From: Pedosphaera sp.
GTDB lineage: Bacteria > Verrucomicrobiota > Verrucomicrobiae > Limisphaerales > Pedosphaeraceae
NCBI GenBank assembly: GCA_028293265.1
Contig: JAQGPB010000575.1
Span: forward strand, 1 to 8,214
Length of the DNA: 8,214 nucleotides
Reading direction: 5' to 3'
A program made the translations under genes and the position numbers. Shown piece after piece: positions 5,361 through 8,214 of this stretch. The notes below the pieces were generated by a model. It was given only the letters and a program-made list of their open reading frames with translations. It made no database searches and had not been told where the DNA came from. How positions within the stretch are numbered: position 1 is the stretch's first letter; every line of letters starts with the position of its first letter.

Positions 5361-7549
5361 GCGAGCTTGAGACGCCGGAAATCTTTCTTGAACCTGAGCG
5401 TTATGAACTCATCGAAACGCCGGGCGCGAGTTCGGATTTTGACCGGCGCGATTTTTTCAAGGCTCTTGGCTGCGGGATGGTGGTGCTGTTTCTTGCCGAG
5501 CCGGTGCTGGCGCAGGAAACGGGCGGCAGCGGGCGTCGCGGCGGACGCGGCGGCGGCCAGCGTCCGGCGGAAATCAGCGCATGGATTCATATCGGTGAGG
5601 ACGGCATGGTGACGGTTTTCACCGGCAAGGCGGAGGTGGGGCAGAATATCCGCACATCGCTGACGCAGGCGGTCGCCGAGGAATTGCGCCTGCCAGCCGC
5701 GTCAATCCAACTGGTGATGAGCGATACGCAATTGGTGCCGTGGGATGCCGGGACGTTTGGCAGCCGCACCACGCCGGACATGGCGTTGCAACTTCACAAG
5801 GTAGCGGCTGCTGCGCGCGAAGCATTGTTGGACCTCGCGGCTGATTCTCTAAAAGCTGACCGCGTCTCGCTCTCCGTCGCCGACGGAAAAATCATTCACA
5901 CCGGCACGAGCGATTCCGTGACGTTCGGGCAGCTTACCAAAGGCCAGAAACTCCTGAAGTCCGTGGATGATAAGTCCCCACGCACATCAGCGCAAGACTG
6001 GAAAATTGCCGGGACTTCGGTCCCCAAGGTCAACGGACGCGATTTCGTCACGGGCAAACACAAATACGCTTCCGACATCAAACGTCCAGGAATGTTGCAT
6101 GGGAAAGTGCTGCGGCCATCGGTTTTCGAGGCGGCATTGGTTTCCGTGGACACCAAAAAGGCGGAAAGTATTCCGGGCGTCACCGTGGTGCATCAGGGCA
6201 ATTTCATTGGTGTCACTGCGGCGGATGAATTGACCGCGAGGCAAGGATTGGAGGCGATTCGTTCTGAATGGAAAGGCGAACCGCAACCATCGAGCGCGGA
6301 GATTTTTGATTCTCTGAAAAAGAATGTGACCGGAGCGCAGGGCAGGGGAGCTTCCGCGCACGCGACCGGTTCCATCGAGGAAGGGCTTGCGCAGGCGGAC
6401 GAGAAGGTGAAGCAGACTTACACCATCGCCTACATCGCGCACACGCCGCTGGAACCGCGCGCTGCCGTCGCGGAATGGCAGGACGGCAAGCTCACGGTCT
6501 GGACGGGGACGCAGCGGCCATTTGGCATTCGCGGTGATCTTGCCCAGGCGCTCGGCGTGCCGGAAGAACAGGTGCGCGTGATCGTGCCGGATACGGGTTC
6601 GGGTTATGGCGGGAAACATGCCGGGTCAAAATATGGTGGCGGCTTTACCGGTGATGCCGCCGTGGAAGCGGCGCGCCTTGCCAAGGTTGCGGGCAAACCG
6701 GTCAAGGTGGTTTGGACCCGGCAGGAGGAATTCACGTGGTCCTATTTTCGTCCCGCTGGGGTGATTGACATTGAGGCTGGCGTGCTCAAGGACGGCACCA
6801 TTACGGCATGGGAATTTCATAATTACAATTCAGGTTCTTCAGGGATACCGACTCCATACGACATTCCGAACCAGTGGATTCAGTTTCATTCCACACGCTA
6901 TCCGCTCAAGCAAGGTTCTTATCGCGGACTCGCCGCCACAGCCAATCATTTCGCGCGCGAGTCGCTCATGGATGAACTGGCGCACGCGATAAAAATGGAC
7001 CCGCTGGAATTTCGGCTGAAAAATTTAAAGGACGACCGGTTGCGCGCCGTGTTGGAAGCTGCCGCGAAGGCGTTCGACTGGGGCAATCAGAAAGCAGCCG
7101 AAGGCCATGGATTTGGACTTTCGCTGGGAACGGAAAAAGGTTCTTACGTTGCCACGTGCGCGGAAGTCTTGGCGGATCGCAATACCGGAAGCTTGAAAGT
7201 CGTGCGGGCCGTGGCCGCGTTTGAATGCGGCGCGATTGTGAACCCGGACGGCCTGAAAAATCAGGTCGAAGGCGCGATGGTCATGGGCTTGGGCGGCGCA
7301 CTGTTCGAAGCCATCGAGTTTTCCAATGGCATGATCACGAATCCGCACCTTGCTGATTACCGTGTGCCGCGTTTCAGTGACGCGCCGAAAATTGAAGTCG
7401 TGCTCGTGAACCGCAAGGACATTCCGTCCGCCGGCGCAGGCGAGACACCCATCGTCGGCATCGCTCCGGCCATTGGCAACGCCATCTTTCAAGCGACCGG
7501 CACGCGGTTGCGTTCGATGCCCATGGCACCGGATGGGCTGAAGGCGTGA
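5357..7549 (+). CDS. Tat-exported molybdopterin-binding large subunit, xanthine dehydrogenase / IorB-like family
   Basis: The 730-residue catalytic subunit hydroxylates or oxidises a substrate at a molybdenum cofactor; aldehydes or N-heterocycles are usual. A Tat signal is visible: Arg30-Arg31 in DRRDFFK, a hydrophobic stretch at 36-48 and VLAQ near 50-53, so it should act in the periplasm. A Gly/Arg-rich linker (about 56-70) follows. Next come the N-terminal segment with GTFGSRTTPDM (132-142), the 'hammerhead' domain (FVTGKHKYASDIKRPGMLHGKV, 230-251) and the cofactor domains: GTQRPFG (384-390), DTGSGYGGKH (412-421), GSYRGLAATANHFARES (520-536) and GAGETPIVG (693-701) with the likely catalytic Glu696. 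The glycine loop at 414-431 appears duplicated. The gene overlaps its 2Fe-2S partner by ATGA and lacks an adjacent FAD subunit, so a cytochrome or other periplasmic acceptor is likely. In-frame ATGs upstream (from 5015) are rejected because that stretch encodes no family sequence. Confidence 0.95.
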   Translation: MSELETPEIFLEPERYELIETPGASSDFDRRDFFKALGCGMVVLFLAEPVLAQETGGSGRRGGRGGGQRPAEISAWIHIGEDGMVTVFTGKAEVGQNIRTSLTQAVAEELRLPAASIQLVMSDTQLVPWDAGTFGSRTTPDMALQLHKVAAAAREALLDLAADSLKADRVSLSVADGKIIHTGTSDSVTFGQLTKGQKLLKSVDDKSPRTSAQDWKIAGTSVPKVNGRDFVTGKHKYASDIKRPGMLHGKVLRPSVFEAALVSVDTKKAESIPGVTVVHQGNFIGVTAADELTARQGLEAIRSEWKGEPQPSSAEIFDSLKKNVTGAQGRGASAHATGSIEEGLAQADEKVKQTYTIAYIAHTPLEPRAAVAEWQDGKLTVWTGTQRPFGIRGDLAQALGVPEEQVRVIVPDTGSGYGGKHAGSKYGGGFTGDAAVEAARLAKVAGKPVKVVWTRQEEFTWSYFRPAGVIDIEAGVLKDGTITAWEFHNYNSGSSGIPTPYDIPNQWIQFHSTRYPLKQGSYRGLAATANHFARESLMDELAHAIKMDPLEFRLKNLKDDRLRAVLEAAAKAFDWGNQKAAEGHGFGLSLGTEKGSYVATCAEVLADRNTGSLKVVRAVAAFECGAIVNPDGLKNQVEGAMVMGLGGALFEAIEFSNGMITNPHLADYRVPRFSDAPKIEVVLVNRKDIPSAGAGETPIVGIAPAIGNAIFQATGTRLRSMPMAPDGLKA

Positions 7550-7579
7550 GAGATTTCAATATTGCGTGTTGCGTGGGAA

Positions 7580-8206
7580 TTACTGCGGCGGGAAAAGTTT
7601 CAGGGCGGCTTCGTAGTCTGACGGATGGTCCAGGTCGTGATCAAGGCCGGCGTCGTTCAACTCGATCACTCTCGTTATGGCGGAATCCTTCTCCAAAAAA
7701 TCCTTCAATGTTTTGGAGCGGGAACGTGCCAGCGTTTTAAACGGCGAACGCGGAAATAGAACCGGATGACGGGGATGGCCAGAGCGGCTTGGCTGGCAGA
7801 TTTTTTCCGGGTGTTGTTTCGCGAAACCGACGAGCGATTGCAAGGTCGCCGGTTGCAAATGCGGTTGGTCTCCCAGCGCGACTGCCCAATGGGTAAGAGT
7901 TGGGTGCCAGCCTTTCCATCGCGCCGCGCACTGAACCGAACTGAACATCCCACGGGCTGGATCCAGATTCACCACGCGGTTTTCTGGCGTGAAGTGCAAC
8001 CGGTCCAATTCGCTCCGGATTCCCGAATCTGCTTTGGCACAAACCACGACGACTTGTTCCGTGGGCAGTTGGGACCAAAGTTCAATCAGATGTCCCAGCA
8101 CGGTGTTCTCGCCCCAAGAGAGAAGCATCTTTGGCCTGCCCATCCGCGAAGATTGGCCCGCCGCCAAGATAATGACTCCAAGCTCGAATTTCGGTTTTGA
8201 AGTCAT
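7580..8206 (-). CDS. mocA: MocA-like molybdenum cofactor cytidylyltransferase (NTP transferase family)
   Basis: The 208-residue protein has the MobA/MocA nucleotidyltransferase fold. The nucleotide-binding signature is IILAAGQSSRMGRPKMLLSW (12-31). ALGDQPHL (110-117) holds the metal-binding Asp113, GHPRHPVLFPR (143-153) is the family substrate loop and GLDHDLDHPSDYE (187-199) the C-terminal motif. GHPRHPVLF and the D-DHP-DY ending fit MocA (CTP, making the MCD cofactor of xanthine dehydrogenase-family enzymes) better than MobA. It would mature the cofactor for the neighbouring hydroxylase. The gene converges on that operon, with 30 bp between stops and no obvious terminator in the gap. ATG 8206 is the first in-frame start in the window. 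The frame is open to the edge, and the last visible bases (TG, three codons upstream) could belong to another start codon, so a few extra residues are possible. GTP- or ATP-using relatives cannot be excluded. Confidence 0.87.
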   Translation of the reverse strand: MTSKPKFELGVIILAAGQSSRMGRPKMLLSWGENTVLGHLIELWSQLPTEQVVVVCAKADSGIRSELDRLHFTPENRVVNLDPARGMFSSVQCAARWKGWHPTLTHWAVALGDQPHLQPATLQSLVGFAKQHPEKICQPSRSGHPRHPVLFPRSPFKTLARSRSKTLKDFLEKDSAITRVIELNDAGLDHDLDHPSDYEAALKLFPPQ

Positions 8207-8214
8207 CGCGACCA

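Noticed and set aside
5462..5476. Lipobox-like ALGC at residues 36-39 of the large subunit
   Set aside because: The Cys precedes rather than follows the hydrophobic stretch and -3 is Ala, so a lipoprotein signal does not fit; Tat cleavage near VLAQ is better.
7550..7579. Bidirectional terminator between the converging genes
   Set aside because: The 30-bp gap has no GC-rich stem or T-run, only the short palindrome CAATATTG.

Overview
The window carries two gene groups that diverge from a 486-bp intergenic region (4395-4880), plus one convergent gene at the right edge. Coding DNA is GC-rich and densely packed. No rRNA or tRNA is present, so the organism can only be inferred. The heptad-based palindromic repeat between two genes (1683-1813), the Tat-dependent molybdo-hydroxylase and the protein style suggest a Verrucomicrobia-like bacterium (Pedosphaera/Limisphaera type). 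This is recollection, not a search result.

Left group, minus strand (4394 down to the left edge): a circularly permuted ATP-grasp protein of 518 aa, then an alpha-E (DUF403) protein of 328 aa whose start overlaps the ATP-grasp stop by one base (TGATG), then after a 212-bp gap the first 546 residues of a transglutaminase-like/DUF2126 protein that runs off the window. This is a widespread, conserved but functionally unresolved cassette, predicted by comparative genomics to make and process peptides or peptide tags. Two things are unusual here: a Gln/Lys/Glu-rich tail on the ATP-grasp protein, and a long palindromic repeat separating alpha-E from the transglutaminase.

Right group, plus strand (4881-7549): a (2Fe-2S) small subunit and a Tat-signal-bearing molybdopterin large subunit of the xanthine dehydrogenase/isoquinoline oxidoreductase family, overlapping by ATGA. 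No FAD subunit lies between or immediately after them. A MocA-like molybdenum cofactor cytidylyltransferase (7580-8206, minus strand) converges on the large subunit 30 bp away and plausibly supplies its MCD cofactor. The large subunit has what looks like a nine-residue duplication in its cofactor-binding glycine loop.

The divergent intergenic region is less GC-rich than the genes. It holds a 7-bp-periodic repeat, nested inverted repeats, and an 18-bp two-fold symmetric site (GTGTTCAA-AA-TTGAACAC) that looks like an operator.

No wholly new system is evident. The best leads are the repeat family, the operator-like palindrome, the Q/K-rich ATP-grasp tail next to a transglutaminase-fold protein, and the duplicated cofactor loop.
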